A stretch of 64,000 nt of DNA from Neglectibacter timonensis. Its GTDB lineage: Bacteria; Bacillota; Clostridia; Oscillospirales; Acutalibacteraceae. The stretch is taken from assembly GCF_900048895.1 (NCBI RefSeq), contig NZ_LT160638.1, forward strand, positions 1 to 64,000, in the 5' to 3' direction. A program made the translations under genes and the position numbers. Shown here piece by piece: positions 17,519 to 26,571 of the stretch. The number at the start of each line of letters is the position of its first letter. Within the stretch, counting starts at the first letter, position 1. The notes under the pieces are model-generated. The model worked only from the letters and a program-made list of their open reading frames with translations, had not been told where the DNA came from and made no database searches.

Positions 17519-17535
17519 GGATCAGCAGCCCCTTT

Positions 17536-18378
17536 TTACCGTTTTTTCTCCTTCACCGGAATCCAGATTTCGCTGGCATATTCAGGGGAATCCGTGTCCC
17601 CCTCCGTGTAGTATTCTATATCGCAGTCAGGCAGAAGCTCGTAACCGGACTGAGGCAGCCATTCGCTGTAAATCCGGTCCCACAGCTGTTGGATAGCGCG
17701 GGGCATAGCGCCCCGGCAGGGAAAGACAGCCCAGGTATGCGCTGGAATTTCCAACTCTGCAAAGCCTACCGGAACGCCGGCTGACAGGCGGGATTCAGCG
17801 CCGATGCAGTAGGACCAGGCGGATCCGTTTTCCTCCGGCTGCAGGCAGATGCCGAACTCCCCGGGAACCTGGTCCATCAGGCCGGAGCTTCGGTATTCGC
17901 TCCAAAACGCGGGGATTCCCTCCTTGCTGTTCTCGTTAGTGAACTGTTTTATTTTTCCCACAATCGGGATTGCGGGCTTTTCCTCAATCCGGTATTCCAT
18001 GGCAATTCCACCTTCCAAAGTGATTTTAACCGCAAGGCGTGGAAAGGACTTGAGCAGGGTTCCGGGAGCTCTCGCCCGGGAAGGAGCCGCCCCGTGAAAG
18101 CGCTGGAAGGCTTTGGAGAAGCTTTCCGGCGTCTCATAGCCGTATTTGAGCGCCGTGTCCAACACCTTTGCACCCCGCAGCAGGTCCTGCCCAGCTAGGG
18201 AAAGCCTGCGGCTGCGCAGGTATTCTGAAACTGTGAGTCCCGTCATCAGGGAGAAGGCACGCTGAAAATGAAAGGCCGACAGGCCAACGTGCGAGGCTGC
18301 CTCGGTCCCGGAAATTTCTCCGGTAAGGTGTTCCTCCAAATAGTCGATGGCCTGGTTCAGAAGCTGTGTCCATTCCAT
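17536..18378 (-). CDS. AraC family regulator with GyrI-like ligand domain
   Basis: A 280-aa protein. The N-terminal two helix-turn-helix motifs (about residues 8-105; ISGTEAASHVGLSAFHFQRAF and VLDTALKYGYETPESFSKAF) bind DNA. The C-terminal effector domain (about 125-278) matches the GyrI/Rob type, which senses small, often toxic, molecules. AAGGAGG lies 7 bases before the ATG. It likely regulates its own operon with the transglutaminase-like gene. Confidence 0.9.
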   Translation of the reverse strand: MEWTQLLNQAIDYLEEHLTGEISGTEAASHVGLSAFHFQRAFSLMTGLTVSEYLRSRRLSLAGQDLLRGAKVLDTALKYGYETPESFSKAFQRFHGAAPSRARAPGTLLKSFPRLAVKITLEGGIAMEYRIEEKPAIPIVGKIKQFTNENSKEGIPAFWSEYRSSGLMDQVPGEFGICLQPEENGSAWSYCIGAESRLSAGVPVGFAELEIPAHTWAVFPCRGAMPRAIQQLWDRIYSEWLPQSGYELLPDCDIEYYTEGDTDSPEYASEIWIPVKEKKR

Positions 18379-18891
18379 ACGGGTTCCTCCTTTTTTCTTG
18401 CGGTAGCTTTATTATACTCTCATTTATTTCGTCCGTCCGGTGATTTTGTGCGCGGTTTTGTCAGATTTTTATTTTGGATGCCAGACGCCGGCTCGTCAGA
18501 TAAAGGGTAAGGTAAAAATGTCTGAAGTTAAAACATCCTTTTGAAAACAGATGAAAAGTTTTGTTTCGCGGAGTAGATGGGAAGCTGAAACGGAACAGGC
18601 TGACTAGAAGAGGATGTTCTTTCAGAGGCATGATGACGGCAGTGCAGAGGCTTTGGGAATGGACGGAGCTGAGGAAAGAACAGGAAAAACAATGCCGGTA
18701 TTTGAGAAAACACCTTCCCAATTCGTCCGGTTATGGTATAATGAAAAATAACCTGAGACGCGTGCGGTGGGCTGAAGAACCGAAGAGGTTGAGATGCGCG
18801 GCTTGCCCACCGCAGGTGCGGTAGAATAGCCGCAGAAGCTTACAGCGTGCCCATCGCAGGTGGGGCAGCGGAAAAGGGAGGAGTTAGGAAA
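18379..18891. promoter_or_regulatory. Intergenic region with promoter and repeated leader motif before GH42
   Basis: An extended -10 promoter (TGG TATAAT, -10 at 18737-18742; the -35 is weak) points at the beta-galactosidase gene. The leader contains a 21-nt motif twice (18804-18824 and 18848-18868; 3 mismatches, 44-nt period) starting TGCCCAYCGCAGGTG. The first copy can pair with GGTGGGC at 18766-18772. This suggests a structured leader. A weak 64-codon frame from 18630 is not supported by a ribosome site. Confidence 0.45.
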
Positions 18892-20919
18892 ATGAAACTG
18901 AACTTGCCGGAGGGAATCCATCTGCTTCACGGAGCGGACTACAACCCAGACCAATGGCTGGACCGGCCCGATATCCTGAAACGGGACATCGAACTGATGA
19001 AAGAGGCCCATATGAACTGTGTTTCTGTGGGAATTTTTGCCTGGGCCAGGCTGGAACCAAAGGAGGGCGTTTACGAGTTCGATTGGCTGGAGCAGATCAT
19101 AGAAGAGCTCTATCAGAACGGAATCTACACGATTCTTGCCACTCCATCCGGCGCGAAACCCCTGTGGATGAGTGAGAAATACGAGGAAATCCGCCGTATG
19201 TCAGACCATATGGTGCGGGACTGGAGCGGAGAGCGCCACAATCACTGTTACACCTCCCCCTATTACCGGGAAAAGGTGCGCCAGATAGATGGAGCTCTTG
19301 CCAGGCGGTTTGGGAAGCATCCCGGCGTCATCCTGTGGCACCTGTCCAATGAATACGGAGGCGTCTGCTGGTGCCCCTTGTGCCAGAAAGCCTTTCGGGG
19401 CTGGCTGCAGAAGAAATACGGTACGCTGGAGCAGCTGAACCAGCAGTGGTGGACAACCTTCTGGAGCCATACCTATACCAGCTGGGAACAAATCCACGCG
19501 CCGGTGGCCAATGGGGAACGGGGTACCCACGGCCTTTGGCTGGATTGGAAGCGTTTCACCACAGATCAGGTGGTGGATTTCATGCGGGAAGAGAGTAAGG
19601 CGGTACGTGCAGAAGCTCCTGAGCTGCCTGTCACCACCAATTTCATGAATTACTTCACGGAATATAACTATTTCAAATTCAAGAACGACCTGGATATCGT
19701 TTCCTGGGACAGCTATCCCCAATGGAAGGCAGGGGATAACGGGGATCAGGCAGTTTCTTTTGCCCTTTGGCATGATGTGATGCGCTCCCTCAAAAAGCAG
19801 CCCTTCCTGCTGATGGAGAGCACGCCCAGCGCCACAAACTGGTCTCCGGTGTCCCGGCTGAAGCGCCCCGGCATGCATTTGGCGGCAAGCATGCAGGCCG
19901 TGGCGCACGGCTCGGATTCCGTGCAGTACTTTCAGTTCCGCAAGAGCCGGGGCGCCTCGGAAAAATTCCATGGCGCCGTGGTAGATCATTACGGCGGCAG
20001 CGATACCCGGGAATTCCGGGATGTGGAAGCCTTGGGACGCAGGCTGCTGGAGATCGGCGAGGTGCAGGGTTCCAATGTCAAAGCGGAGGCCGCCCTGGTG
20101 TTGGACGTGGAAAACCTGTGGGCCATAGAGGGTGCAGCCGGACCGCGCAACTGCGGCATGCACTATCTGGAAACGCTGCAGGCGCATTACAAGGCGCTGT
20201 GGAAGATGGGCGTGCCGGTGGACGTAGTGGACGAGGAATGTGAGCTTTCCGGCTATAAGCTGGTGATCGCCCCCATGCTGTACCTGCTGAGAGCCGGATT
20301 TGAGCAGAAGCTCCGGGATTTTGTGGAGCAGGGCGGCACGCTGGTGGGCACTTATCACACGGGCCTGGTCAACGAGAATGACCTCTGTTACCTGGGCGGC
20401 TGGCCCGGCGCGGGGCTCATGGATCTGTTTGGCGTCTGGCATGAGACCACGGATGCCCTGTATGACGGCGAGAAGAACAGTATTCTCATGGAAGATGGAA
20501 GGCGATATGAAACCAGTGAGCTCAGCGCGCTGATTCATCTGAAGGGAGCCAGGACCCTGGGAACGTACGGGGAGGATTTCTATCAGGGAGAGCCCGCTTT
20601 CACGGTAAATGAGTTCGGAAGGGGAAAGGCTTATTATCTGGCTGCCAGGGCGGACGAAGATTTTTACCGGGATCTGTACCGCGGGTTGGTGAAAGAACTG
20701 GAAGTGAAGCATGCGGCGGCGGATGAACTTCCCGAAGGCGTGGAGGCCTGTCTCAGGGAGACGGAGGAGCGCCGGTACCTGTTCCTGCAGAATTTCTCCG
20801 GCAGGGAAGCGGAAGTGAAGCTTACCGGAGCCTGGGAAAGAGTGGATACCGGAGAGCCCGTCAAACAGGCTGTTTTGACAGGCTATGATGCTCTCACCCT
20901 GCGCAGCTCGTCAAAATAA
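18892..20919 (+). CDS. Beta-galactosidase, GH42 family
   Basis: A 675-aa intracellular enzyme with no signal peptide. The GH42 TIM barrel begins HGADYNPDQWLDRPDI. The acid/base Glu is Glu154 in WHLSNEYGG; the nucleophile is Glu309 in LLMESTPS. A Cys cluster (CWCPLCQKAF) right after the acid/base is the zinc site known in GH42. The trimerisation and beta domains follow. It should hydrolyse terminal beta-galactosides, perhaps plant galactans or galacto-oligosaccharides. GGAGG precedes the chosen ATG. It is a single gene with its own promoter. Confidence 0.95.
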   Translation: MKLNLPEGIHLLHGADYNPDQWLDRPDILKRDIELMKEAHMNCVSVGIFAWARLEPKEGVYEFDWLEQIIEELYQNGIYTILATPSGAKPLWMSEKYEEIRRMSDHMVRDWSGERHNHCYTSPYYREKVRQIDGALARRFGKHPGVILWHLSNEYGGVCWCPLCQKAFRGWLQKKYGTLEQLNQQWWTTFWSHTYTSWEQIHAPVANGERGTHGLWLDWKRFTTDQVVDFMREESKAVRAEAPELPVTTNFMNYFTEYNYFKFKNDLDIVSWDSYPQWKAGDNGDQAVSFALWHDVMRSLKKQPFLLMESTPSATNWSPVSRLKRPGMHLAASMQAVAHGSDSVQYFQFRKSRGASEKFHGAVVDHYGGSDTREFRDVEALGRRLLEIGEVQGSNVKAEAALVLDVENLWAIEGAAGPRNCGMHYLETLQAHYKALWKMGVPVDVVDEECELSGYKLVIAPMLYLLRAGFEQKLRDFVEQGGTLVGTYHTGLVNENDLCYLGGWPGAGLMDLFGVWHETTDALYDGEKNSILMEDGRRYETSELSALIHLKGARTLGTYGEDFYQGEPAFTVNEFGRGKAYYLAARADEDFYRDLYRGLVKELEVKHAAADELPEGVEACLRETEERRYLFLQNFSGREAEVKLTGAWERVDTGEPVKQAVLTGYDALTLRSSSK

Positions 20920-21094
20920 GCGTTTTTTCAGAACCTAAAATTGGTCAGTCCGCGCAAAATCGAAAAAAGGTACGTTTTTTGTAGAATTGTACGTTTTTTT
21001 GTGCTACTATTTAGTAGCTGAAAGGGACTGCTGGACGGCGGTCCTGACAACAATATTATATGGACTTCGCCCGGATTTCCGGAACGGCAGTTGA

Positions 21095-21133
21095 GACTCA
21101 GCAGGCTTTTAGATTTGGAAAGCCTGCTGAGTC
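21095..21133 (+). promoter_or_regulatory. 15-bp perfect hairpin in the prs leader
   Basis: Exact stem GACTCAGCAGGCTTT (21095-21109) with its complement (21119-21133), loop 9 nt. It lies 65 bp before the PRPP synthetase start and has only a modest T-run 3' of it. Candidate attenuator or RNA-stability element. The preceding 20920-21094 holds repeated TACGTTTTTT words and a weak TACTAT -10. Confidence 0.5.
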
Positions 21134-21197
21134 ATGCGGCTTTTCTTGGGTATGGACGGAAGGGTCCTGGAACGGAACAGAAAGGAATGGCAACTGT

Positions 21198-22376
21198 ATG
21201 GATCAATCGGCTCAGTTTTTTTTCAGCCCCGAGAACAGAGTGGCACCGTTAGGCATCATCGCTCTGGAAGGGGCGAGGGAACTTTCCGCCAAGATCGAAG
21301 CGCACTTGCTCCGCTGGGCACACGAGGCCGGCATGGAAGTAGACACATTTACCATCGGTAACTCCTGTCCCCGCTTTTCCTCAGGCGACGGAAAGGGAAT
21401 GATCAATTCCACAGTGCGTGGATATGATCTGTTCTTCGTCGTAGATGTGGGAAACTACAGCTGTACCTACAATTATTTCGGTCAGGAGAACCACATGTCT
21501 CCCGACGACCATTTCCAGGACCTGAAGCGGCTGATTCAGGCGGCCAGCGGTAAGGCCCACCGAATCAACGTGATTATGCCCCTGCTCTACGGAGGCAGGC
21601 AGCACCGCAGAAGCTACCGGGAATCCCTGGACTGTGCCTTTGCCCTGCAGGAGCTGCAGAACATGGGCGTCTCCAATGTGCTGACCTTTGACGCCCACGA
21701 CCCAAGAGTGCAGAACGCTGTTCCCCTCATGGGCTTCGATAACCTGATGCCCAGTTACCAGGTACTCAAGAAAATGTTCCGCAGTTTCCCGGACCTCTCC
21801 ACAGACCGGGAGGATTTCATGGTCGTCAGCCCGGACGAGGGCGCGCTCGACCGCAACATGTACTACGCCTCTGTTTTGGGGGTGGAGCTGGGCATGTTCT
21901 ATAAGCGCCGGGATTATTCCCGTGTGGTGGACGGCCGCAATCCCATCATCGCCCATGAATATTTGGGTTCTGACGTAGCGGGCAAGGATGCCTTTATTTC
22001 GGATGACATCATCTCCTCCGGGGAATCTATGCTGGACATCGCTTATAATCTGAAGGCTCGCAACGCAAAACGCATCTTCACCTATGCCACCTATGCCATT
22101 TTTACCAATGGACTTGCTTCCTTTGACAAGGCATATCAGGAGGGCTTTATTGACGGTGTGTTCGGTTCCAACCTGACATATCTCTCGGAGGAGCTGAAGA
22201 ACCGTCCCTGGTTCTATGAGGTGGATGTATCCAAGTACATCGCCTATTTTATCAGCGCACTGAATCACGATATGTCCATCAGCGCGCTGATCGATTCTCA
22301 CAAAAAGATCGACACCCTGCTGGAGAAGCGGAAGGAAGAGCGCAGCAAGTATCAGGATACGCAGCTGAGCTTCTGA
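21198..22376 (+). CDS. prs: Ribose-phosphate pyrophosphokinase (PRPP synthetase), long form
   Basis: A 392-aa enzyme making 5-phosphoribosyl 1-pyrophosphate from ribose 5-phosphate and ATP, for purine, pyrimidine, His, Trp and NAD synthesis. It shows NVLTFDAHDPR (metal/ribose site), VVSPDEGALDRN and the PRPP loop FISDDIISSGESML, where the classical DDIIDTGGT is altered. It is about 80 residues longer than Escherichia coli Prs and belongs to a diverged branch that I associate with Firmicutes. The start at 21198 follows AAAGGA by 11 bases; upstream in-frame sequence contains the leader hairpin and is non-coding. Confidence 0.88.
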   Translation: MDQSAQFFFSPENRVAPLGIIALEGARELSAKIEAHLLRWAHEAGMEVDTFTIGNSCPRFSSGDGKGMINSTVRGYDLFFVVDVGNYSCTYNYFGQENHMSPDDHFQDLKRLIQAASGKAHRINVIMPLLYGGRQHRRSYRESLDCAFALQELQNMGVSNVLTFDAHDPRVQNAVPLMGFDNLMPSYQVLKKMFRSFPDLSTDREDFMVVSPDEGALDRNMYYASVLGVELGMFYKRRDYSRVVDGRNPIIAHEYLGSDVAGKDAFISDDIISSGESMLDIAYNLKARNAKRIFTYATYAIFTNGLASFDKAYQEGFIDGVFGSNLTYLSEELKNRPWFYEVDVSKYIAYFISALNHDMSISALIDSHKKIDTLLEKRKEERSKYQDTQLSF

Positions 22377-22386
22377 TGAAAAACAG

Positions 22387-22415
22387 TTTACAAATGCCCG
22401 TTTGGGGCATATAAT
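22387..22415 (+). promoter_or_regulatory. Promoter of the cysE-cysS operon
   Basis: -35 TTTACA (22387-22392), 17 bp, -10 TATAAT (22410-22415). The spacer itself is an inverted repeat (ATGCCC/GGGCAT), which may be chance, a terminator stem for prs or an operator. Transcription would begin near 22422, directly before the T-box leader. Confidence 0.75.
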
Positions 22416-22421
22416 GTTGGT

Positions 22422-22648
22422 AATGCAGAGAAGGAAAGAAGTACCTGGGGGGAAAGCATCCAGAGAAAAGGGGCCATGGGCTGAAAGCCCCTTTTGTGAG
22501 TATTCCCGGGGAAATGCGTTCCGGAGCAGGCAGGGGGAGAATCCCTGCCCGGCGGGGGCCGTTAAAGCCTGGAATAAGTGACAAAGCGAAGTGGAACCGC
22601 GGTATGTATCGCCTTCGCAGACGAAATCCGTCTGCGAAGGCGATTTTT
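22422..22648 (+). ncRNA. T-box leader, probably Cys-specific
   Basis: The leader carries the conserved T-box sequence GTGGAACCGCGG (22591-22602), which pairs with the NCCA end of uncharged tRNA, and a terminator with a 14-bp stem (22610-22623 and 22629-22642) plus TTTTT. A UGC Cys codon at 22515-22517 sits on the 3' side of the long stem I, as expected for a specifier. It should permit transcription of cysE and cysS when charged tRNA-Cys is low. The specifier position is read by eye. Confidence 0.88.
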
Positions 22649-22667
22649 CGTGAGGAGTTGATGTGAA

Positions 22668-23330
22668 TTGTTTCAAAGGCTGAAAGAGGATTTGGACGCG
22701 GTGATGGAACGTGACCCCGCAGCCCGTTCGCGGCTGGAGGTGTTTTTTCTCTATTCCGGGTTCAAGGCCGTACGGGCCCACCGCAGGGCCAATTGGTTTT
22801 ACCGCCGCAACTTAAAATTTATCGCCCGGTTTATCTCCCAGCATTCCCGAAAGAAGACGGGAATTGAAATTCACCCCGCGGCAAAGATCGGTAAGGGGCT
22901 TTTCATCGACCACGGCATGGGCGTGGTCATCGGTGAAACCACGGAGATCGGCGACCACTGCACCCTGTACCAAAACGTGACGCTGGGCGGCACGGGAAAG
23001 GATCACGGGAAGCGGCACCCCACCCTGGGAAACAACGTGCTGGTGGGTGCAGGAGCCAAGGTGCTGGGGCCGTTCAAGGTGGGGGACAACGCCCGGGTGG
23101 CTGCAGGCGCGGTGGTGCTGGACGAGGTGCCGCCGGACGCCACGGCGGTGGGCGTGCCCGCCAGGGTAGTGAGGATCGGCGGTCAGAAAGTGAGCAACTG
23201 CAACGAGCAGCTTGACCAAATCCACATGGCAGACCCGGTGTCCATGGAGCTGTGCCGTCTGCGGGGCGAGCTGGAGCGGCTGCAAAACCAGGTCAATGAG
23301 ATGGAGAGCAGGGGAAAAACGCCGGAATAA
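22668..23330 (+). CDS. cysE: Serine O-acetyltransferase
   Basis: A 220-aa left-handed beta-helix hexapeptide-repeat enzyme making O-acetylserine from serine and acetyl-CoA, the first step of cysteine synthesis. Signatures are GIEIHPAAKIGKGLFIDHGM, VVIGETTEIGD, GGTGKDHGKRHPT and the repeated V-GAGAKVLG type turns. Start is TTG at 22668, with GAGGAG 10 bases upstream; a nearer ATG reads into a stop at once. The C-terminal 30 residues form a short coiled coil (LRGELERLQNQVNEME). Controlled by the T-box just upstream. Confidence 0.93.
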   Translation: MFQRLKEDLDAVMERDPAARSRLEVFFLYSGFKAVRAHRRANWFYRRNLKFIARFISQHSRKKTGIEIHPAAKIGKGLFIDHGMGVVIGETTEIGDHCTLYQNVTLGGTGKDHGKRHPTLGNNVLVGAGAKVLGPFKVGDNARVAAGAVVLDEVPPDATAVGVPARVVRIGGQKVSNCNEQLDQIHMADPVSMELCRLRGELERLQNQVNEMESRGKTPE

Positions 23331-23449
23331 AGCCAGAGGGAATCAAGAGAATCTCCCAGGTAAGCGCCGGGCTATTTGGCGGAATTTGTTCAAAGGTGAT
23401 CCAGGTACGGAGATCAAATTCAGTATGGAGCAGGAAAGGAAGAGAAAAT

Positions 23450-24871
23450 ATGGAACTTTACAATACGCTGACCCAAAGGAAAGAACCCTTTGTCCCCCAT
23501 GAACCCGGAAAGGTGCGTATGTACACCTGCGGGCCCACGGTCTATCATTTTGCCCATATCGGCAATCTGCGCAGTTATATCATGGAGGATGTGCTGGAAA
23601 AGTTCCTGCGCTACGAGGGCTATGAGGTGGACCGGGTGATGAATATCACTGACGTGGGGCATCTTGCCAGCGATTCCGATACCGGAGAGGATAAAATGCT
23701 TGCGGGGGCGAAACGGGAGCACAAGTCCGTGCTGGAAATCGCCAAGTTCTATACCGACGCTTTTTTTGCCGACTGCGAAAAGCTCCAAATCCGCAAGCCG
23801 GATACGGTTGTGCCCGCCACCACTTGTGTGGATGATTTCATCCGGATGATCTCCGTGCTGCTGGAAAAGGGATATGCCTACCTGGCGGGAGGGAATGTGT
23901 ACTTCGACACCTCCAGGCTGGAAAACTACTATGTTTTCGGCAACCAGAGCAGCGATGATTTGGCTGTGGGCGTCCGGGACAGCGTGGAGGAGGACGAGAA
24001 CAAGCGCAGCAAGACCGACTTCGTTCTCTGGTTCACCAAATCCAAGTTTGAAGACCAGGAGCTCAAATGGGAGAGCCCCTGGGGATATGGCTACCCCGGG
24101 TGGCATATTGAATGCTCCAGCATCAGTGTGAAGCATCTGGGCGAATACCTAGATATCCATTGCGGCGGCATCGACAACGCGTTTCCCCACCACACCAATG
24201 AAATCGCCCAGAGCGAGGCCTATTTGGGCCATCCCTGGTGCAGATACTGGTTCCATGTGCTGCATCTCAATGACCAGCGGGGAAAAATGAGCAAGTCAAA
24301 GGGAGGATTCCTCACCGTGTCTCTGCTGGAGGAAAAGGGGTACGATCCCCTGATGTACCGCATGTTCTGCCTGCAGTCCCACTACCGCAAGCCCCTGGTG
24401 TTTTCCTTTGAGACGCTGGACAATACCGCCCAGGCCTACAAAAAGCTGGTTGCCCGGGTGGCGGCGCTGAAGGAGGAGGGGGAACCGGATTTGGAGACGG
24501 CAAAGCCCTTCCGGAAACAGTTTTCCGAGGCGCTGGGGAACGACCTGAATACCTCTCTGGGGATTACGGTACTCTATGACGTGCTGAAGTCGGAACTCAG
24601 CGACGCCACCAAGCGTTATCTGCTGGCGGATTTTGATACGGTACTCTCCCTGGGCCTGCTGGAAGCGGCGCAGCGGGAAAAGGGGAAAACCGGGCAGGCT
24701 GCGGTTTCCGATTCCGAGGCCGCAGAGATTGAAAGCCTGATTGCAAAGCGGGCTGAGGCGCGGAAGAACAAGGATTGGGCAGCGGCAGACGCGATCCGTG
24801 ATGAGCTGCAGGCGCGGCACGTTGTGCTGAAGGATACGCCGGGCGGTGTGGAATGGCATATTGAGGCCTGA
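23450..24871 (+). CDS. cysS: Cysteinyl-tRNA synthetase
   Basis: A 473-aa class I aminoacyl-tRNA synthetase. YTCGPTVYHFAHIGNLRSY holds the zinc Cys and the HIGH-like motif; GWHIECSSIS and HCGGIDNAFPHH supply the other zinc ligands; GKMSKSKGG is the KMSKS loop. The C-terminal helical anticodon domain follows. AAAGGA precedes the ATG at 23450. Co-transcribed with cysE behind the T-box, so charging and supply of cysteine respond together. Confidence 0.96.
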   Translation: MELYNTLTQRKEPFVPHEPGKVRMYTCGPTVYHFAHIGNLRSYIMEDVLEKFLRYEGYEVDRVMNITDVGHLASDSDTGEDKMLAGAKREHKSVLEIAKFYTDAFFADCEKLQIRKPDTVVPATTCVDDFIRMISVLLEKGYAYLAGGNVYFDTSRLENYYVFGNQSSDDLAVGVRDSVEEDENKRSKTDFVLWFTKSKFEDQELKWESPWGYGYPGWHIECSSISVKHLGEYLDIHCGGIDNAFPHHTNEIAQSEAYLGHPWCRYWFHVLHLNDQRGKMSKSKGGFLTVSLLEEKGYDPLMYRMFCLQSHYRKPLVFSFETLDNTAQAYKKLVARVAALKEEGEPDLETAKPFRKQFSEALGNDLNTSLGITVLYDVLKSELSDATKRYLLADFDTVLSLGLLEAAQREKGKTGQAAVSDSEAAEIESLIAKRAEARKNKDWAAADAIRDELQARHVVLKDTPGGVEWHIEA

Positions 24872-24873
24872 AC

Positions 24874-24930
24874 TTGACTTCCCGCCCAAATCAGTGTATG
24901 GTGGTATCATGGAAGAAAATCCATGATACC
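24874..24930 (+). promoter_or_regulatory. Possible promoter and hairpin before the M28 peptidase gene
   Basis: TTGACT (24874-24879), 17 bp, TATGGT (24897-24902) resembles a promoter with a poor -10. An exact 10-bp hairpin (24903-24912 with 24921-24930) follows at once and may be the cysS terminator, though its T-tract is weak. Confidence 0.4.
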
Positions 24931-25005
24931 ATTGTTGCTTTGGGCCGCGTTCGGAGGCATCCTGCCCCGCAGGCCCTGATTCAGGATGATTGGAGGAAAT
25001 GTAAC

Positions 25006-26280
25006 ATGCAGATGAATGGGGAAAGAGAACTGGAACTGCTGAAAAAAATTGGGTTTACCCGGGTCGCCGGTTCGGAGGAGGAATACCGGGCTGCAGAAAT
25101 CCTGAAGGCCGAGTGTGAGGCAATCGGGGTTCCCGCCGTCATCGAGCCCTTTGAAATCGAGGATGCGGTGATCAAAACGGCAAAGTTGGAAATTTTAGAG
25201 CCGTTTTGCCAGGAATATGCAGTCACCGGCTATAAATGCGCGGAGAATACCCCGGCTGAAGGACTGGCTGCGGAGTTTCTCTATGTGGAGAACGCCACCG
25301 AGGTCGATCTCAGAGAGGCGAGAGGAAAAATTGTGCTGGTCAACGGCTTTCTGCGGGTTCCCCTGTTTCAAAAGCTGATGAAAGCCGGCGTTGCCGGAAT
25401 CATCACTATGGAAGGCGAGCTGCGGGACAGGCCGGAGGAGACAGACCTTTCCACCCGGAAGCTGCGCCGCACGCTCCGGGCCTTTGGAAACGTGCCCATG
25501 GTGCACGTCCGGGTAAAGGACGCTATGGATTTTGTGGCCAGGGGAGCGGCAAAGGCCAGGATCGTACTGGACAATGAGACTGTGGAGCGGACTTCCCACA
25601 ACGTGATTGCGACGGTGCTGGGTACGGAAAAACCGGAAGAGGTGGTCTCCTTTGGGGCGCACTACGATTCGGTGGACTACTCCACCGGCGTGTACGACAA
25701 CGGCGCCGGATCTGTAATCAACATGGAAATCCTGCGGTATTTCCGGGAGAATCCGCCCAGGCGCACGGTAAAATTTATGTGGTACGGTTCGGAGGAGATT
25801 GGCCTGGAGGGCAGCTGGGCCTATGTGAAATCCCACCAGGAGCAGCTGAGGGATCATCTGCTGATGATCAATGTAGATGTGGGCGGCCCCGTGCTGGGCG
25901 TGGACAAAATCGTCGTGACCGCAGAGGACAAGCTCGCTTTTTACCTGGAATATTTCACCAAAATCCACGGGTATTCCGCCGAGGTGCGGCAGGGAATCTA
26001 TTCCAGCGATTCCATTCCCTTTGCGGACAGCGGTGTGCCTGCCGTCAACTTCAGCAGGGACGGAGCGCCGGGAGCGGCCTACATCCACAACCGGTTTGAC
26101 ACTCTGGATTTTCTCTGCGCCCAGGCGCTGGAGAAGACCACCGCCCATGTGCTGGCCTTTGGAGAAACGGTTATCAACGCAGCCGTATTCCCGGTAGAGC
26201 GGAAGATTCCTCAGAACATTGCCGAAGAGGTGGAAAAGTACCTGTATAAGAAGGAGCTTTCCGAAGCCCAGGCGGAATAA
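25006..26280 (+). CDS. M28 family zinc aminopeptidase
   Basis: A 424-aa protein with no signal peptide. A PA domain is inserted at about residues 75-165. The di-zinc site is visible: GAHYDSVDYS (His, Asp), YDNGAGSVIN (bridging Asp), YGSEEIGLEG (catalytic Glu and ligand), NVDVGG (Asp) and YIHNRFDTLD (His). It probably trims N-terminal residues from peptides inside the cell. GGAGG lies about 9 bases before the ATG at 25006. Confidence 0.9.
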   Translation: MQMNGERELELLKKIGFTRVAGSEEEYRAAEILKAECEAIGVPAVIEPFEIEDAVIKTAKLEILEPFCQEYAVTGYKCAENTPAEGLAAEFLYVENATEVDLREARGKIVLVNGFLRVPLFQKLMKAGVAGIITMEGELRDRPEETDLSTRKLRRTLRAFGNVPMVHVRVKDAMDFVARGAAKARIVLDNETVERTSHNVIATVLGTEKPEEVVSFGAHYDSVDYSTGVYDNGAGSVINMEILRYFRENPPRRTVKFMWYGSEEIGLEGSWAYVKSHQEQLRDHLLMINVDVGGPVLGVDKIVVTAEDKLAFYLEYFTKIHGYSAEVRQGIYSSDSIPFADSGVPAVNFSRDGAPGAAYIHNRFDTLDFLCAQALEKTTAHVLAFGETVINAAVFPVERKIPQNIAEEVEKYLYKKELSEAQAE

Positions 26281-26313
26281 AAGCGCCGCGCAGCCCTTCT
26301 GCAAAAAGAATAC

Positions 26314-26342
26314 TTGACATTTTAAAGGGGATGCTCTATTCT
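26314..26342 (+). promoter_or_regulatory. Promoter of the ABC-F leader
   Basis: Consensus -35 TTGACA (26314-26319), 17 bp, -10 TATTCT (26337-26342). It gives a 5' leader of about 275 nt before the ABC-F gene. Confidence 0.7.
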
Positions 26343-26374
26343 AGATAATAAGATTGCGAAAGAGGAGTGGAAGG

Positions 26375-26386
26375 ATGTTAGTATAA
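26375..26386 (+). CDS. Three-codon upstream ORF (Met-Leu-Val) in the ABC-F leader
   Basis: GAGGAG (26362-26367), a 7-base gap and ATG-TTA-GTA-TAA form a minimal reading frame about 25 nt from the expected transcript start. Its ribosome site is among the best in this region. The frame lies upstream of terminator-like hairpins, so ribosome stalling here could control read-through. The role is an inference from the architecture. Confidence 0.5.
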   Translation: MLV

Positions 26387-26525
26387 GTCTTGGAACAAGC
26401 AAAAGAAAAACATCTTTCGGGCATTGCGCCGTGTTTTCCGGCAGCTGTGTCCGCGGGTCTTTTCTTGTTGCCGGTTTTCAGACTTGATATGCTACCATCC
26501 GGGTTTCACTTGTTTTAGGGGGATG

Positions 26526-26548
26526 CTGCGCCTGTTTGCGCAGTTTTT
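26526..26548 (+). terminator. Attenuator-like terminator in the ABC-F leader
   Basis: Stem CTGCGC (26526-26531) with GCGCAG (26538-26543), 6-nt loop and TTTTT. It lies inside the leader, about 80 bp before the start codon, so transcription must pass it to express the ABC-F gene. The 3' arm can also pair with TTGCGC at 26424-26429. Confidence 0.7.
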
Positions 26549-26571
26549 CACAGGATGTGTTTGTCTTGTCA

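Noticed and set aside
19201-20712. 503-codon minus-strand frame opposite the GH42 gene
   Set aside because: The plus strand shows complete GH42 active-site motifs; the antisense product is low-complexity His/Gln/Pro-rich.
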